Shown: positions 43,068 through 53,437, counted from the stretch's first letter. The stretch is DNA of 64,000 nucleotides from Halalkalibacter akibai JCM 9157 (GCF_000513135.1 NZ_BAUV01000002.1:1-64000), one strand, 5' to 3'. Numbers and translations are program-made. Notes: generated by a model not told the origin, from the letters alone.

Positions 43068-43637
43068 ATGGAACGCATTTCATGGGATCAATATTTTATG
43101 TCGCAAAGTCATTTATTAGCGTTAAGAAGTACTTGTACACGTTTAATGGTAGGGGCCACTATCGTAAGGGAAAATCGTATTATCGCTGGAGGGTATAACG
43201 GCTCAGTTACGGGAGGGGCTCATTGTATAGATGATGGTTGTTACGTAGTTGATAATCATTGCATTCGTACCATACATGCTGAAGTGAATGCTTTATTACA
43301 GTGTGCGAAGTTTGGTGTTGCGACAGAAGGATCAGAAATATACGTGACACATTTTCCTTGTGTTCACTGTTCCAAAGCAATCATTCAAGCAGGAATTAAG
43401 ACGGTTTACTATGCAAAGGATTATAAGAACCATCCATATGCAAATGAGATGTTTCAAGAGGCAGGTATAAATGTTGTTCAAGTACAGCTAGAAGAAGTAA
43501 GTCTCGATCCTGCTTATAATGAAAAGAAGGAATTAACGATTTCACTTCTTGAAAAATTAAAAAAAGCTGGTGTCAGTAAAGAAGAGCTTTTAACATATCA
43601 AGAACAAGTCAGTCGCTTATTCATGATTGGAAAATGA
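43068..43637 (+). CDS. comEB: ComEB, dCMP deaminase family
   Basis: The 189-residue protein has the zinc deaminase motifs TIHAEVNALLQC and FPCVHCSKAI. dCMP deaminases make dUMP for thymidylate synthesis. aggaggaag precedes the start. It overlaps comEC by four bases. Confidence 0.95.
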   Translation: MERISWDQYFMSQSHLLALRSTCTRLMVGATIVRENRIIAGGYNGSVTGGAHCIDDGCYVVDNHCIRTIHAEVNALLQCAKFGVATEGSEIYVTHFPCVHCSKAIIQAGIKTVYYAKDYKNHPYANEMFQEAGINVVQVQLEEVSLDPAYNEKKELTISLLEKLKKAGVSKEELLTYQEQVSRLFMIGK

Positions 43638-45946
43638 ATAAGCTTGGATATCTTCTACCGCTTATTCCCTTCTCAGCAACACTCGGTCTTCTACTTGCGA
43701 TTAGTGGATCGAGTCCTCTTTACCTATTAATCCTCGTTATTTTTCTTTTAGTTTGTTTCAGTAATCCTTCCCTTTTTAAAGAGAAGCTACTTTTTATTTT
43801 AATCTCTTTTCTGTTTTATTATTTAGTTGGAGTTCAATTTACTAATCAAATCACAACGTCTTATAAAGCTGGGAATCAAACCCTTTATGGTCAGATTCAT
43901 ACTGTTCCTATCATAGATGGTGATTCTTTATCATTTAGATTAAAAACAGATAGGAGCGAGATAATTCAAATTCATGCGTTTTTGCATGACCAAAGTGAAC
44001 AGATTAACATGAAACAGCTAACTCCGGGTGAGGTGTGTAAGATAGAAGGTAGCCTTTCTGAACCGATGCCTCCAACTAATTTTGGTCAATTTCATTATCA
44101 AAATCATTTAAAATTTAATGGAATTAATTGGATTATGAGACCTGAACGGGGAAAGATCAACTGCATTAGTAAAAGTGATTCTCTGTATTACGGGCTGCAA
44201 AAGTGGAGGCATAAACAAATGCAGAGAATTGAAAAGGATGTTGATCCAGATTATCAAGGATTAATGAATGCTTTATTGTTTGGGGATCGTACTTTAATGG
44301 AAGAGGATTTACTTAAAGCCTATCAACGGTTAGGAATCATTCATCTATTGGCTGTTTCTGGTTTGCACGTAGGAATGATCGTTTCATTATTATTTTACTT
44401 GTTCATTAGAGTTGGAATCACCCGAGAACGGACGATTGAAGTATTGTTATGTATCCTTCCTATTTACGTTGTCATTGCGGGTGGTGCCCCTTCTGTGATT
44501 AGAGCGTCAATTATGTCGATGGTTGTTTTACTATGTATGAGAATGAAAATGAAGGTATCACCTTTGAACGGAATTGTGATTGTATACCTTGGCTATTTAA
44601 TTTACCAGCCTTTTGCATTGTTTCAATTGGGTTTTCAGTTGTCATTCCTCGTTTCCTTCGGGTTAATTATTTCCTCCCATATCATTAGAAAGTACACTAT
44701 ACTTGGTCAACTATGGGCCGTAACATTTCTTTCTCAACTTTTGTCTTTTCCGATTATCCTGTTTCACATGTTTGAAATCTCTTGGATCAGCCTTCCTTTA
44801 AATATGGTCTTTATTCCGTTTATTACGACTATAGTACTGCCGTTAACGCTTTTGTCCTTTTTCTGTTCTTTTATTTTGCCGTTAACTGTAAACATCCCAC
44901 TTTTATTCCTCGAATTTATATATCCGTTTATCAATACCGTATTGCTTAAAATGGCCAATTTAAAATTCAGTACATTTAATGTCGGAAAACCTTCTTTGTT
45001 TCTTGTTCTATTGTTTTATAACATCATTGTCTTCGCTTTTGTCTGTTGGGAAAGAGGGGGGAGACGTTGGTGGAAGTGGCCTGGTGTGTTAATAGGTCTT
45101 CTCTTTGCTTATCAAATTATGCATCCATACTTGGATCCGACAGCAAAAGTGACGATGATTGATGTGGGACAAGGAGATAGTTTTCTTATAGAACTACCAT
45201 ACCGAAAAGCAGTCTATCTTATTGATACTGGAGGGACAATGTCATTTATAAACGAAGAGTGGAGGCAGAGTCGAAAACCATTTGAGGTTGGCCAGGATGT
45301 GTTAGTCCCAACGTTAAAAGAGAAAGGAATTAGGAAGATTGATCGCCTCATTTTAACCCATGGCCACTTGGATCATATAGGTGGATCGTTTGCTTTGTTA
45401 AAAAAAGTAGCGGTTAATAAAGTTTATTATGGACAAGGAGTCGTTGAAGGAGACATTGAATTGCAATTGTTAACTGAGTTTCAGCGCAATGGTGTAGATA
45501 TTCAATTAATTGGAGAAGGCAAAAGCTGGAGAGAGGCAGGAGCAAATTTTGTAATACTATCCCCAAAAGGGAACGAGAACAGTTTAAATAATCGTTCAAT
45601 TGTTCTTTTGGCTGAAATCGAAGGGATTTCATTTTTATTTTCAGGTGATTTAGAAGAAGAAGGAGAACAACGATTACTTCAAGATTATCCCAATTTACAA
45701 GTTGATTTTCTGAAAGTTGGTCATCATGGAAGTAGAACGTCCACGACTGAAGCTTTTTTAGACCGTGTGAATCCAAAATGGGTTCTGATTTCTGCCGGTC
45801 GGAGAAATCGCTTTGGGCATCCTCACCCTGAAGTGATTACACGTTTAGAGGAGAAGGATATTCCCATTTTTCGAACGGACCAACAAGGAGCGGTTGAATT
45901 TAGGTTGAAAGAAAAAACAGTAACTGTGAGGAAAGTTCTTAAATAA
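43634..45946 (+). CDS. comEC: Competence channel ComEC
   Basis: The 770-residue protein has an N-terminal OB-like region, the competence membrane domain (LLFGDRTLMEEDLLKAYQRL, HLLAVSGLHVGMIVSLLF) with about ten helices, and a C-terminal metallo-beta-lactamase domain with LTHGHLDHIGG near 573-583 and KVGHHGSRTSTT. It forms the pore for single-stranded DNA; the lactamase domain may degrade the other strand. Confidence 0.95.
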   Translation: MNKLGYLLPLIPFSATLGLLLAISGSSPLYLLILVIFLLVCFSNPSLFKEKLLFILISFLFYYLVGVQFTNQITTSYKAGNQTLYGQIHTVPIIDGDSLSFRLKTDRSEIIQIHAFLHDQSEQINMKQLTPGEVCKIEGSLSEPMPPTNFGQFHYQNHLKFNGINWIMRPERGKINCISKSDSLYYGLQKWRHKQMQRIEKDVDPDYQGLMNALLFGDRTLMEEDLLKAYQRLGIIHLLAVSGLHVGMIVSLLFYLFIRVGITRERTIEVLLCILPIYVVIAGGAPSVIRASIMSMVVLLCMRMKMKVSPLNGIVIVYLGYLIYQPFALFQLGFQLSFLVSFGLIISSHIIRKYTILGQLWAVTFLSQLLSFPIILFHMFEISWISLPLNMVFIPFITTIVLPLTLLSFFCSFILPLTVNIPLLFLEFIYPFINTVLLKMANLKFSTFNVGKPSLFLVLLFYNIIVFAFVCWERGGRRWWKWPGVLIGLLFAYQIMHPYLDPTAKVTMIDVGQGDSFLIELPYRKAVYLIDTGGTMSFINEEWRQSRKPFEVGQDVLVPTLKEKGIRKIDRLILTHGHLDHIGGSFALLKKVAVNKVYYGQGVVEGDIELQLLTEFQRNGVDIQLIGEGKSWREAGANFVILSPKGNENSLNNRSIVLLAEIEGISFLFSGDLEEEGEQRLLQDYPNLQVDFLKVGHHGSRTSTTEAFLDRVNPKWVLISAGRRNRFGHPHPEVITRLEEKDIPIFRTDQQGAVEFRLKEKTVTVRKVLK

Positions 45947-45955
45947 TTAAATAAT

Positions 45956-46010
45956 AAAAAGAGGCTTGGACAAGTTAATCACTCTTAATAATGTCCTAGC
46001 CTCTTTTTAA
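45956..46010. terminator. Terminator between comEC and yqzM
   Basis: AAAAAGAGGCT (45956-45966) and AGCCTCTTTTT (45998-46008) form an 11-pair stem, enclosing a smaller TGGAC/GTCCT step. It serves both strands. Confidence 0.75.
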
Positions 46011-46028
46011 TTTTGTCAGGTCAATCGC

Positions 46029-46163
46029 CTACATACCGCTAAACACATCTACAATTGAAGCGATGATGAATAGTGTCGCAAAGAAACCAAAAGGAATGAT
46101 AAACCCGACCGCAGAATCAATCGCATCATTTCGTTTACATTGTACTTCTTTTTCAAAATGCAT
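46029..46163 (-). CDS. yqzM: YqzM family small membrane protein
   Basis: The 44-residue product, MHFEKEVQCKRNDAIDSAVG and then FIIPFGFFATLFIIASIVDV, matches YqzM of B. subtilis, which lies at the same place between comEC and holA. aaggaggaa is eight bases before the ATG. A second ATG closer to that site opens only six codons. One membrane helix; function unknown. Confidence 0.85.
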   Translation of the reverse strand: MHFEKEVQCKRNDAIDSAVGFIIPFGFFATLFIIASIVDVFSGM

Positions 46164-46364
46164 CAGACATTCCTCCTTATCAGATATAGTATACGGGATG
46201 CAACGGAAAATTACTAGGTTGTTTCTGTTAGCTTGTTTCTAAAACATCTTTTGTTCAAAAAATTGTTATATTTTAGCTTGGTTGGTTCGTCTGTAAAGAG
46301 TTGTCACCTATAGTTTAACATTGCATAGGATATTATAAATAGTGAAGGCGGTCATGGTTATCGT

Positions 46365-46450
46365 CATAAATAAGATAATTACCCGGGGTCTTATTTTATG
46401 GCGTTTATCATAAATGGGGATCTGGCAGTTTCGTGCTAGGTCCCTTTCTC
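46365..46450 (+). other. Two tandem hairpins between yqzM and holA
   Basis: CATAAATAAGA (46365-46375) pairs with TCTTATTTTATG (46389-46400) with one extra T, presenting acccgggg in the loop. GGGATCTGGCA (46417-46427) pairs with TGCTAGGTCCC (46434-46444) with two G-T pairs, followed by tttctcattt. A TATTATAAAT stretch lies 30 bases upstream. The 390-base gap holds no gene; a small RNA is possible. Confidence 0.35.
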
Positions 46451-46566
46451 ATTTCCCTTGTTATTTCTGGGCTTTTTGTCTATTCTTAAAGGTGTGGAAA
46501 CACACAATTAAAGCATAGTATTTCCCGTGCTTTTTGAAATATGCATGTAAATGAGGAATGAATTCA

Positions 46567-47598
46567 ATGTCATATTTATCATTTAAAAAAGAAGTGAAAC
46601 GAGGAGATATAAGACCCGTTTACTTTATGTACGGAACTCAAACCTTTCTTATGGAAGACTTACTAATCGACATTATTAGAGAGACTTCTCTTTCTCAAGA
46701 CGACCCTAATGTCATCTCTTATAGTCTGCAGGACACACTATTAGATATAGCAGTTGAAGAAGCTGAGACATTTCCTTTTTTTGGTGGAAAAAAGATTGTC
46801 ATCATTAAAGACTTTTCTCTTGTGACTGCTCAAAAACAAGACACAAAGCTTGAGCATGATTTAAATCGCTTGCAGCTGTACATAGAACATCCATCACCTG
46901 AAACAGTCATGATCTTACTTGCTCCTTATGAAAAATTAGATGAAAGAAAGAAAATTACAAAAGAGTTGAAAAAGCGAACCGCGTTAGTGGAATGTGCCCC
47001 TTTTGATGAAAAAACATTGTCGCTTTGGTTAGATGGACAAGCTAAAACAAAAGGATTTGAATTCACAGTTGATGGCAAAGATTCTTTATTAGAGCGTGTA
47101 GGTCCTCAGTTATTATTGTTAGCATCAGAAGTTGAAAAACTTGCCCTGTATGTAAATGGAGACCGCGTTGTAGATAGGGAAGTTGTTGAACTGCTTGTAG
47201 CTCGTTCTCTTGAACAAGACGTATTTGCCTTGATTGATTTTGCGATTAAAAAGCAATTAGATAAAGCATTAATCATTTATCATGATTTGTTAAAGCAAAG
47301 AGAAGAGCCTTTAAAGTTACTTGCCTTAATTGCTAGGCAATTACGAATTTATTATCAAGTTAAAGAAATGACAAAACGTTCATATTCACAAAAAGATATG
47401 GCTTTGCAGTTAAAGTTACATCCATATGTGGTAAAACTCGCCAGTCAACAAATAAACAGGTTCGAAGAAAAGCAGTTGCTGTTGCTTTTAGAAGCAGCGG
47501 CCGATACTGATTATGCAATCAAATCAGGGAAAATGGAGAAAACATTAGCTGTTGAATTATTACTGATGAAATTATCAAGTCTTCATGCAAGAAGATAA
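46567..47598 (+). CDS. holA: DNA polymerase III delta subunit
   Basis: The product has 343 residues from the ATG ten bases after gagga (an ATG three codons earlier is nearly on top of that site). It has the HolA features RPVYFMYGTQTFLMEDLL, FPFFGGKKIVIIKDF, LLLASEVEKLALYV and LIARQLRIYYQVKEM. Delta opens the sliding clamp during loading. A small terminator (AAAGCA/TGCTTT, near 46511-46530) precedes the gene. Confidence 0.93.
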   Translation: MSYLSFKKEVKRGDIRPVYFMYGTQTFLMEDLLIDIIRETSLSQDDPNVISYSLQDTLLDIAVEEAETFPFFGGKKIVIIKDFSLVTAQKQDTKLEHDLNRLQLYIEHPSPETVMILLAPYEKLDERKKITKELKKRTALVECAPFDEKTLSLWLDGQAKTKGFEFTVDGKDSLLERVGPQLLLLASEVEKLALYVNGDRVVDREVVELLVARSLEQDVFALIDFAIKKQLDKALIIYHDLLKQREEPLKLLALIARQLRIYYQVKEMTKRSYSQKDMALQLKLHPYVVKLASQQINRFEEKQLLLLLEAAADTDYAIKSGKMEKTLAVELLLMKLSSLHARR

Positions 47599-47600
47599 AA

Positions 47601-47638
47601 AAAGAAAAAAACACACGATGAACGTGTGTTTTTTTCTT
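47601..47638. terminator. Bidirectional terminator between holA and rpsT
   Basis: AAAAAACACACG (47605-47616) and CGTGTGTTTTTT (47623-47634) form a perfect 12-pair stem. Confidence 0.85.
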
Positions 47639-47648
47639 TCGGCTTCTA

Positions 47649-47915
47649 TTATGCAGAAAGACCGTTTAGCTTCTTCGCTAGACGAGACTTTTGACGAGAT
47701 GCTGCATTTTTATGGATAAGGCCTTTGTTAGCTGCTTTATCAAGCTTTTTAATCGCATCAGTTAAAGCTGCTTTTGCAACTTCTACGTCACCAGCTTCTA
47801 ATTTTGCTTCGAAGTTTCTGATTGAAGTACGTAGAGCAGATTTAACAGAGATATTTTGTGCACGACGCTTATCAGCTGTTTTCACACGCTTAATTGCAGA
47901 TTTAATATTTGGCAT
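47649..47915 (-). CDS. rpsT: 30S ribosomal protein S20
   Basis: From the ATG behind gggaggtga the protein has 88 residues, the normal S20 length: [20 protein letters not shown], a long basic helix, and the end [16 protein letters not shown]. The longer frame upstream is not translated as S20. Confidence 0.97.
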   Translation of the reverse strand: MPNIKSAIKRVKTADKRRAQNISVKSALRTSIRNFEAKLEAGDVEVAKAALTDAIKKLDKAANKGLIHKNAASRQKSRLAKKLNGLSA

Positions 47916-48130
47916 ATCATTCACCTCCCAATAAGTGATCAGGTTGATCCCAGTCCATCTATTATGAACGGTTTCGTAAGCTTTTTTAAGTACGGAATGA
48001 CACATGCGTATCATACATACAACAAATTGCATTCTATCAAATTTAATGTGAAAAAGCAATAGTAGAATGAAAACAAGCTCAGTCGGAAACACTATCTTCA
48101 CAAGAGTTTTTATGGAGGAGTGTGTAAATT

Positions 48131-49246
48131 ATGTCTGATGAATTAAATTTAGAGCAATATCAGGTGCGCACAGATCTTGCAGTAGAGGCACATCAAATGG
48201 TTTTAGAGGAAGAAGAAAAAAAGGGGAACGCGACTAAAAATCTAAATGGTGTTCAAATAAAAGAAGAGAATATTGATGGCGTTAGTGTCACAAGAGTAAC
48301 GATTGATGAAGTAGGAGCAAAGCGACTTGGAAAGAAGAAAGGAAACTACTTAACCTTTGAATCACTAGGAATTCGTAGAAAAGACACAGAAATTCAAGAG
48401 AAAATGGAACGAGTATTTGCAGAGAGATTCCACGCTTTTATGAAAGAAATTGGCATTAAGGAAACAGATACTTGTCTTGTTGTTGGACTAGGGAATTGGA
48501 ATGTGACACCAGATGCACTAGGGCCAATAGCGGTTGAAAATCTCCTAGTAACTAGACACTTATTTCAATTAGCTCCTGAGCAAGTTCAAGATGGCTTTCG
48601 CCCAGTAAGTGCCGTTACCCCAGGTGTAATGGGTTTAACTGGTATTGAAACAAGTGACGTGATTTACGGAATTATTGAAAAAACTAAACCTGATTTTGTA
48701 ATTGCAATAGATGCACTTGCTTCTCGCTCAATTGAACGAGTAAATGCAACCATTCAAGTGTCTGATACGGGGATTCATCCCGGTAGTGGTGTTGGGAATA
48801 AGCGTAAAGAACTGAGTCAAGATGCGCTTGGTATTCCGGTAATTGCTGTTGGTATACCAACAGTCGTTGACGCTGTATCCATTACGAGTGATACAATTGA
48901 TTATGTATTGAAACACTTCGGAAGAGAGATGAAAGAAGGGAATGCTCCTTCTAGAGCTCTGGCACCAGCTGGGATGACATTTGGAGAAAAACGTAAGCTT
49001 ACGGACGAAGATTTACCGGACGAGGCAAAGCGCGAAACGATTATGGGGATGGTTGGGAATTTACCTGAGAACGAAAAACGTCAACTTATTCAAGAAGTGC
49101 TAGCGCCACTCGGTCACAACCTAATGGTCACGCCAAAAGAAGTGGATGTGTTTATAGACGACATGGCGAACGTCATTGCAGCGGGGCTAAACGCAGCCTT
49201 GCATCAAAGAGTGAATCAAGACAATGTAGGGGCTTATACACATTAA
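48131..49246 (+). CDS. gpr: Germination protease GPR
   Basis: The 371-residue protein is the protease that degrades small acid-soluble spore proteins on germination. It is made as a zymogen: the short N-terminal segment ends at [10 protein letters not shown], the typical self-processing region. [20 protein letters not shown] and GIGNK-type [10 protein letters not shown] elements are conserved. atggaggagtg precedes the ATG. It should be made in the forespore under sigma-F or G. Confidence 0.95.
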   Translation: MSDELNLEQYQVRTDLAVEAHQMVLEEEEKKGNATKNLNGVQIKEENIDGVSVTRVTIDEVGAKRLGKKKGNYLTFESLGIRRKDTEIQEKMERVFAERFHAFMKEIGIKETDTCLVVGLGNWNVTPDALGPIAVENLLVTRHLFQLAPEQVQDGFRPVSAVTPGVMGLTGIETSDVIYGIIEKTKPDFVIAIDALASRSIERVNATIQVSDTGIHPGSGVGNKRKELSQDALGIPVIAVGIPTVVDAVSITSDTIDYVLKHFGREMKEGNAPSRALAPAGMTFGEKRKLTDEDLPDEAKRETIMGMVGNLPENEKRQLIQEVLAPLGHNLMVTPKEVDVFIDDMANVIAAGLNAALHQRVNQDNVGAYTH

Positions 49247-49256
49247 TTAAAATGAT

Positions 49257-49412
49257 CATAACGAAGCTGGAACTTAACAAAAGTATTTAAATGAGCATAC
49301 GAACGATGCAGACCTTAGCAGGTTGTATTTCCGGAGCGATTGCTAAGCTGCAATTCTTTACATTCGTATTTCTCGTTATTAAAAACTTTTTTGTCACAGC
49401 TTCGTTTTTTTA
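49257..49412 (+). ncRNA. Nested three-tier hairpin after gpr
   Basis: AACGAAGCTG (49260-49269) pairs with CAGCTTCGTT (49397-49406), followed by six T. Inside, ATACGAA (49297-49303) pairs with TTCGTAT (49363-49369). Innermost, TGCAG-AC-CTTAGCA (49307-49320) pairs with TGCTAAG-CTGCA (49341-49352), leaving a two-base bulge. ATAACGA at 49258 could instead pair with TCGTTAT at 49373, which excludes the terminal stem. It could be an elaborate terminator, a regulatory RNA or a palindromic mobile repeat. Confidence 0.5.
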
Positions 49413-49540
49413 TGTTTATTCATTTTTGGTTCTAATCTTATCTCATCCAACATAGTAGTGAGGTAGAAGCTCCAATACATCATACTAGTGGACAAGTAAT
49501 CGTCGCAGCAGACAACTTCACATGGAGAAGGGATGGGACC

Positions 49541-50713
49541 ATGAAAAGAAATCAATTTAGAAGCTTCACGGTTTCAATTAATCGGACGAGCTTTAAAAAA
49601 ATAATTGTCATGACTATATTAGGGTTAATGGCGATGTTTATTTTTACAGGAATGCTTACATCCTTTGAACCGGGGTATGGGCTAGCTTCTAATCAAGTAC
49701 ATGAGTGGGCAACCGGGATAAAAGGAGAAGATTTCCTTCACGTACTGGGTATGGAGAATAAGTATTTCACTGAAGCTTTGCCTGAGGGAAGTAAACCTCC
49801 AAGTGTATCCAACCTCGCCTTTCAAGTGACAACAAGCATTAATCCGGATGACCCAAGGAGTTTACTAGGACGAGAACTCCCGGGCTTTGCCTTGTTTGAT
49901 GGCCAAATTTTAGTAGCGGGTAAAGGGACGGATTATACAAATTTACCAGTAGAGTCTGCACCTCCAATGGATGTTATTATGGCAGAACGTGAAGCCACAC
50001 AGGAAAGTTTAGCCAAACTTGAACAGTTAGAAAAAGAAGGAGAACAGGTTCATGGTTCGACTGAAGGTAGAAGTGTTGTTCATATTATTCACTCTCATAA
50101 CTATGAATCTTTCTTACCTGAACTAGAAACGAATAACCCGAATGAAGCACAACACAATACGATCAATATTACAATGGTCGGAGAGAAGCTTTCACAAGAA
50201 CTTGAAAAAAGAGGAATTGGAACCGAAGTTGAAAAACGAGATATCCAAGGAAAGTTATCGGAGCGCGGCTGGCAATACAGTCAATCATATGATGCGTCAA
50301 GGGAACTCGTAAAAGAGGCCATGGCTCAAAACGATGATTTAGAATTTTTCTTTGATTTACATCGAGATTCATTACCTAGAGATAGAACGACAGTCGAGAT
50401 TAATGGAGAAGAATTCGCTCGTATTGTGTTTGTAATCGGAGGAAATCACGATAATTATAAGCAAAATTTCAGTCTTGCTGAAGATCTTCATAATATGCTT
50501 GAAGAAGAATACCCAGGTTTGAGTCGAGGTGTCATTTTGAAACAGGGACGATCAACTAATGGGCGATTTAATCAAGATTTATCAGACCGAGCTATTTTAC
50601 TAGAGTTTGGTGGGGTTGGTAATACACTAGATGAAAATTTCCGTTCAGCCGAAGCAGTGGCAGAAGTATTTTCGAATTATTACTGGGACGCAGAGGCAGT
50701 AGACGGTCAATAG
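49541..50713 (+). CDS. spoIIP: Stage II sporulation protein P
   Basis: The 390-residue protein has one membrane helix (about 25-45) and a C-terminal amidase/endopeptidase domain: VVHIIHSHNYESFLPEL, HNTINITMVGEKLSQEL, FFFDLHRDSLPR and AILLEFGGVGNTLDEN. SpoIIP cuts peptidoglycan during engulfment, working with SpoIID and SpoIIM. It follows gpr as in B. subtilis and is followed ten bases later by yqxA. Confidence 0.95.
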   Translation: MKRNQFRSFTVSINRTSFKKIIVMTILGLMAMFIFTGMLTSFEPGYGLASNQVHEWATGIKGEDFLHVLGMENKYFTEALPEGSKPPSVSNLAFQVTTSINPDDPRSLLGRELPGFALFDGQILVAGKGTDYTNLPVESAPPMDVIMAEREATQESLAKLEQLEKEGEQVHGSTEGRSVVHIIHSHNYESFLPELETNNPNEAQHNTINITMVGEKLSQELEKRGIGTEVEKRDIQGKLSERGWQYSQSYDASRELVKEAMAQNDDLEFFFDLHRDSLPRDRTTVEINGEEFARIVFVIGGNHDNYKQNFSLAEDLHNMLEEEYPGLSRGVILKQGRSTNGRFNQDLSDRAILLEFGGVGNTLDENFRSAEAVAEVFSNYYWDAEAVDGQ

Positions 50714-50723
50714 GAGGGGCGTT

Positions 50724-51077
50724 ATGAAAAAGCTGGTTGTGAGAATAGGTGTAATCGGAATATTAATTTTGCTTGGTGCATTATTTGGAGTTCAACAAAT
50801 GAATGAAGCACTTGGAATCTCACAACCAGTGCCTCTTCTAATTGAGACAAAAGAAACTCAACCGAAAAAGGAAAAGCTAGAGAAGGAAGAAAGCCCTAAT
50901 ACTAAATTAGAACTAGTAGCTAAAAAGGAAACGGTAGAAAAGGTTGGGAGATTTAATTTCTTTTCAGATATGGGAAATTCAATTGCGGATGGATTCAATT
51001 TTTTGAGTAGAAGTTTGTTGTCGCAAGTGATGTCATTTGTTAACAATATATTAAATGGTTATTCTTCAGATGAATGA
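50724..51077 (+). CDS. yqxA: YqxA family protein
   Basis: The 117-residue protein has one N-terminal membrane helix (GVIGILILLGALFGVQQMNE), a charged Lys/Glu linker, and an amphipathic end (FFSDMGNSIADGFNFLSRSL). It matches YqxA (DUF3679), which follows spoIIP in B. subtilis. taggaggggcgtt precedes the start. Function unknown. Confidence 0.85.
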   Translation: MKKLVVRIGVIGILILLGALFGVQQMNEALGISQPVPLLIETKETQPKKEKLEKEESPNTKLELVAKKETVEKVGRFNFFSDMGNSIADGFNFLSRSLLSQVMSFVNNILNGYSSDE

Positions 51078-51080
51078 AGA

Positions 51081-51110
51081 AAGGGGCATCCAATTGGATG
51101 CCCTTTTTAC
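51081..51110. terminator. Terminator between yqxA and the YjcZ-like gene
   Basis: A 20-base palindrome centred on CCAATTGG (51084-51103) is followed by five T. Confidence 0.75.
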
Positions 51111-51116
51111 TTTTCA

Positions 51117-51413
51117 TTAGACAGTTCCAGGAGTTGCCCAAGAAGCGCCAATGATGACTAATAGAATGAATAGGACGACGATTAACGCAAATCCACGTCC
51201 AGCTGCAGGAGCTACAGGAGCGCCGCATCCAGCCATAGGAGCACCGTATCCATATCCAGCACCTGCTACAGGAGCGCCATATCCAGCACCGTAACCTGCA
51301 CCGTATCCAGCCGTATCAAATCCGTATCCAGTTGTAGGGGCAGCTGCAGCTCCGGCAACAGCGCCAGCGCCTGCTCCAAATGCTGCTCCAGCCATTGGTC
51401 CACCAAAAAACAT
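51117..51413 (-). CDS. YjcZ-like sporulation protein, Gly/Tyr/Ala-rich
   Basis: From the ATG behind aaaggtgg the product has 98 residues. The first two thirds are low-complexity with repeated GYGA, GYGY and AGA units; the last part is one hydrophobic helix (GFALIVVLFILLVIIGASW), the hallmark of YjcZ-family sporulation proteins. Usual members have only 25-50 residues, so this one has a long Gly/Tyr-rich extension. It is likely a spore surface or membrane peptide. The family call rests mainly on the C-terminal helix. Confidence 0.75.
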   Translation of the reverse strand: MFFGGPMAGAAFGAGAGAVAGAAAAPTTGYGFDTAGYGAGYGAGYGAPVAGAGYGYGAPMAGCGAPVAPAAGRGFALIVVLFILLVIIGASWATPGTV

Positions 51414-51608
51414 ATTGTAAAACCACCTTTCCTTAGAAGATACTGTTACCTTATGCATAAGTAGGGAATGTGGGACTTGAAAAAAAGCCCAATTTAAAAA
51501 CTGACTTTGAAAAAATGATCTTATTCTATAAGTTTGTTGCTTGACTCTTATCCGATTGGTATAATTGAAAACAGTGTACATTGTACGAGAATGTAGGAGT
51601 GATCATTC

Positions 51609-53429
51609 ATGAATAAAGAACAAAGACTAGCTCGTCAAGCGAAGATTCGTAATTTCTCGATCATCGCCCATATTGACCACGGTAAATCGACACTTGCCGA
51701 TCGTATCTTAGAAAAAACAGGTGCATTAACACAGCGTGAAATGAAAGAGCAAACGCTCGATGCGATGGATTTAGAGCGTGAGCGTGGAATAACAATAAAA
51801 TTAAATGCTGTTCAGCTTACTTATAAAGCAAAAGATGGAGAAGAGTACATTTTTCACTTAATTGATACTCCGGGACATGTTGATTTCACATATGAAGTGT
51901 CTCGTAGTTTAGCCGCTTGCGAAGGAGCTTTACTCATTGTAGATGCTGCACAAGGTATTGAAGCGCAAACATTAGCTAACGTTTATCTAGCTTTAGATAA
52001 CGATTTAGAAATTCTACCTGTTATTAATAAAATTGACTTACCTAGTGCCGATCCAGAACGTGTAAAACAAGAAGTTGAAGATGTTATTGGTTTGGATACA
52101 TCTGATGCCGTTTTAGCGTCGGCCAAAAACGGGATTGGGATTGAAGATATTTTAGAACAGGTCGTTGAAAAAGTTCCTGCTCCAACAGGCGATCCGGAGG
52201 CTCCTTTAAAAGCACTGATATTTGACTCGTTATATGACCCTTATCGTGGGGTTGTCGCGTATATCCGTATTGTTGAAGGAACAGTTAAACCAGGACAGAA
52301 AATAAGAATGATGGCAACAGGGAAAGAATTTGAAGTAAACGAAATCGGTGTGTTTACACCAAAAGCTGCAAAAAGAGATGAATTAACTGTGGGCGACGTA
52401 GGTTTTCTATCTGCGGCCATAAAAAATGTAGGAGATACCAGAGTGGGTGATACGATTACGAATGCTGTTAACCCTGCTACTGAACCGCTCCCAGGATATC
52501 GTCGAATGAATCCAATGGTGTACTGCGGACTTTATCCGGTAGATACAAATGAATACAACGATTTACGTGAAGCGTTAGAACGTTTAGAGTTAAATGATGC
52601 TTCTTTGCAATATGAGCCAGAGACATCGCAAGCACTAGGGTTTGGTTTCCGTTGTGGATTCCTTGGTTTATTGCATATGGAAATTATTCAAGAAAGAATT
52701 GAGCGTGAATTTGGGATTACATTGATCACAACGGCACCAAGTGTTATTTATCAAGTGAAAACAACAAGTGGTGAAGAAGTTCGAATTGATAATCCAGCTA
52801 ACATGCCGGAAGCGCAAAGAATTGATTCTGTTGAGGAGCCGTACGTTAAGGCAAAAGTTATGGTGCCTAATGATTTTGTTGGGTCTGTAATGGAGCTTTG
52901 CCAGAAAAAACGTGGTATCTTCGGTGATATGCAATATCTTGATGAAAATCGTGTTCAAATTGTTTATGAGATTCCACTTTCGGAAATTGTTTATGACTTT
53001 TTTGATCAGTTAAAGTCGAATACAAAGGGATATGCTTCTTTTGACTATGAGTTGATTGGTTATAAGACATCTAAACTAGTGAAGATGGATATTCTTTTAA
53101 ATGGTGAAACGGTCGATGCACTTTCTGTAATTGTGCACAGAGATTTTGCTTATGAGCGTGGAAAGATTATCGTAGAAAAATTGAAAGAACTTATACCGAG
53201 ACAACAGTTTGAGGTTCCTGTTCAAGCGAGTATTGGTCAGAAAGTTATCGCTCGTTCAACAATTAAAGCAATCCGTAAAAACGTTCTTGCGAAATGTTAC
53301 GGGGGAGACATCTCACGTAAGCGAAAATTACTTGAGAAGCAAAAAGAAGGTAAAAAGCGTATGAAGTCCGTCGGAAATGTTGAAGTGCCACAAGAGGCAT
53401 TTATGGCAGTTCTACGTATGGATGATTAA
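51609..53429 (+). CDS. lepA: Elongation factor 4 (LepA)
   Basis: The 606-residue ribosomal GTPase has G1 [16 protein letters not shown]3 DTPGHVDF, G4 NKIDLP, the EF-G-like domains and the LepA-specific C-terminal domain ([20 protein letters not shown]). It promotes back-translocation or initiation steps. taggagtgatcattc precedes the start. It heads the lepA-hemW region as in B. subtilis. Confidence 0.97.
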   Translation: MNKEQRLARQAKIRNFSIIAHIDHGKSTLADRILEKTGALTQREMKEQTLDAMDLERERGITIKLNAVQLTYKAKDGEEYIFHLIDTPGHVDFTYEVSRSLAACEGALLIVDAAQGIEAQTLANVYLALDNDLEILPVINKIDLPSADPERVKQEVEDVIGLDTSDAVLASAKNGIGIEDILEQVVEKVPAPTGDPEAPLKALIFDSLYDPYRGVVAYIRIVEGTVKPGQKIRMMATGKEFEVNEIGVFTPKAAKRDELTVGDVGFLSAAIKNVGDTRVGDTITNAVNPATEPLPGYRRMNPMVYCGLYPVDTNEYNDLREALERLELNDASLQYEPETSQALGFGFRCGFLGLLHMEIIQERIEREFGITLITTAPSVIYQVKTTSGEEVRIDNPANMPEAQRIDSVEEPYVKAKVMVPNDFVGSVMELCQKKRGIFGDMQYLDENRVQIVYEIPLSEIVYDFFDQLKSNTKGYASFDYELIGYKTSKLVKMDILLNGETVDALSVIVHRDFAYERGKIIVEKLKELIPRQQFEVPVQASIGQKVIARSTIKAIRKNVLAKCYGGDISRKRKLLEKQKEGKKRMKSVGNVEVPQEAFMAVLRMDD

Positions 53430-53437
53430 TTACTATT

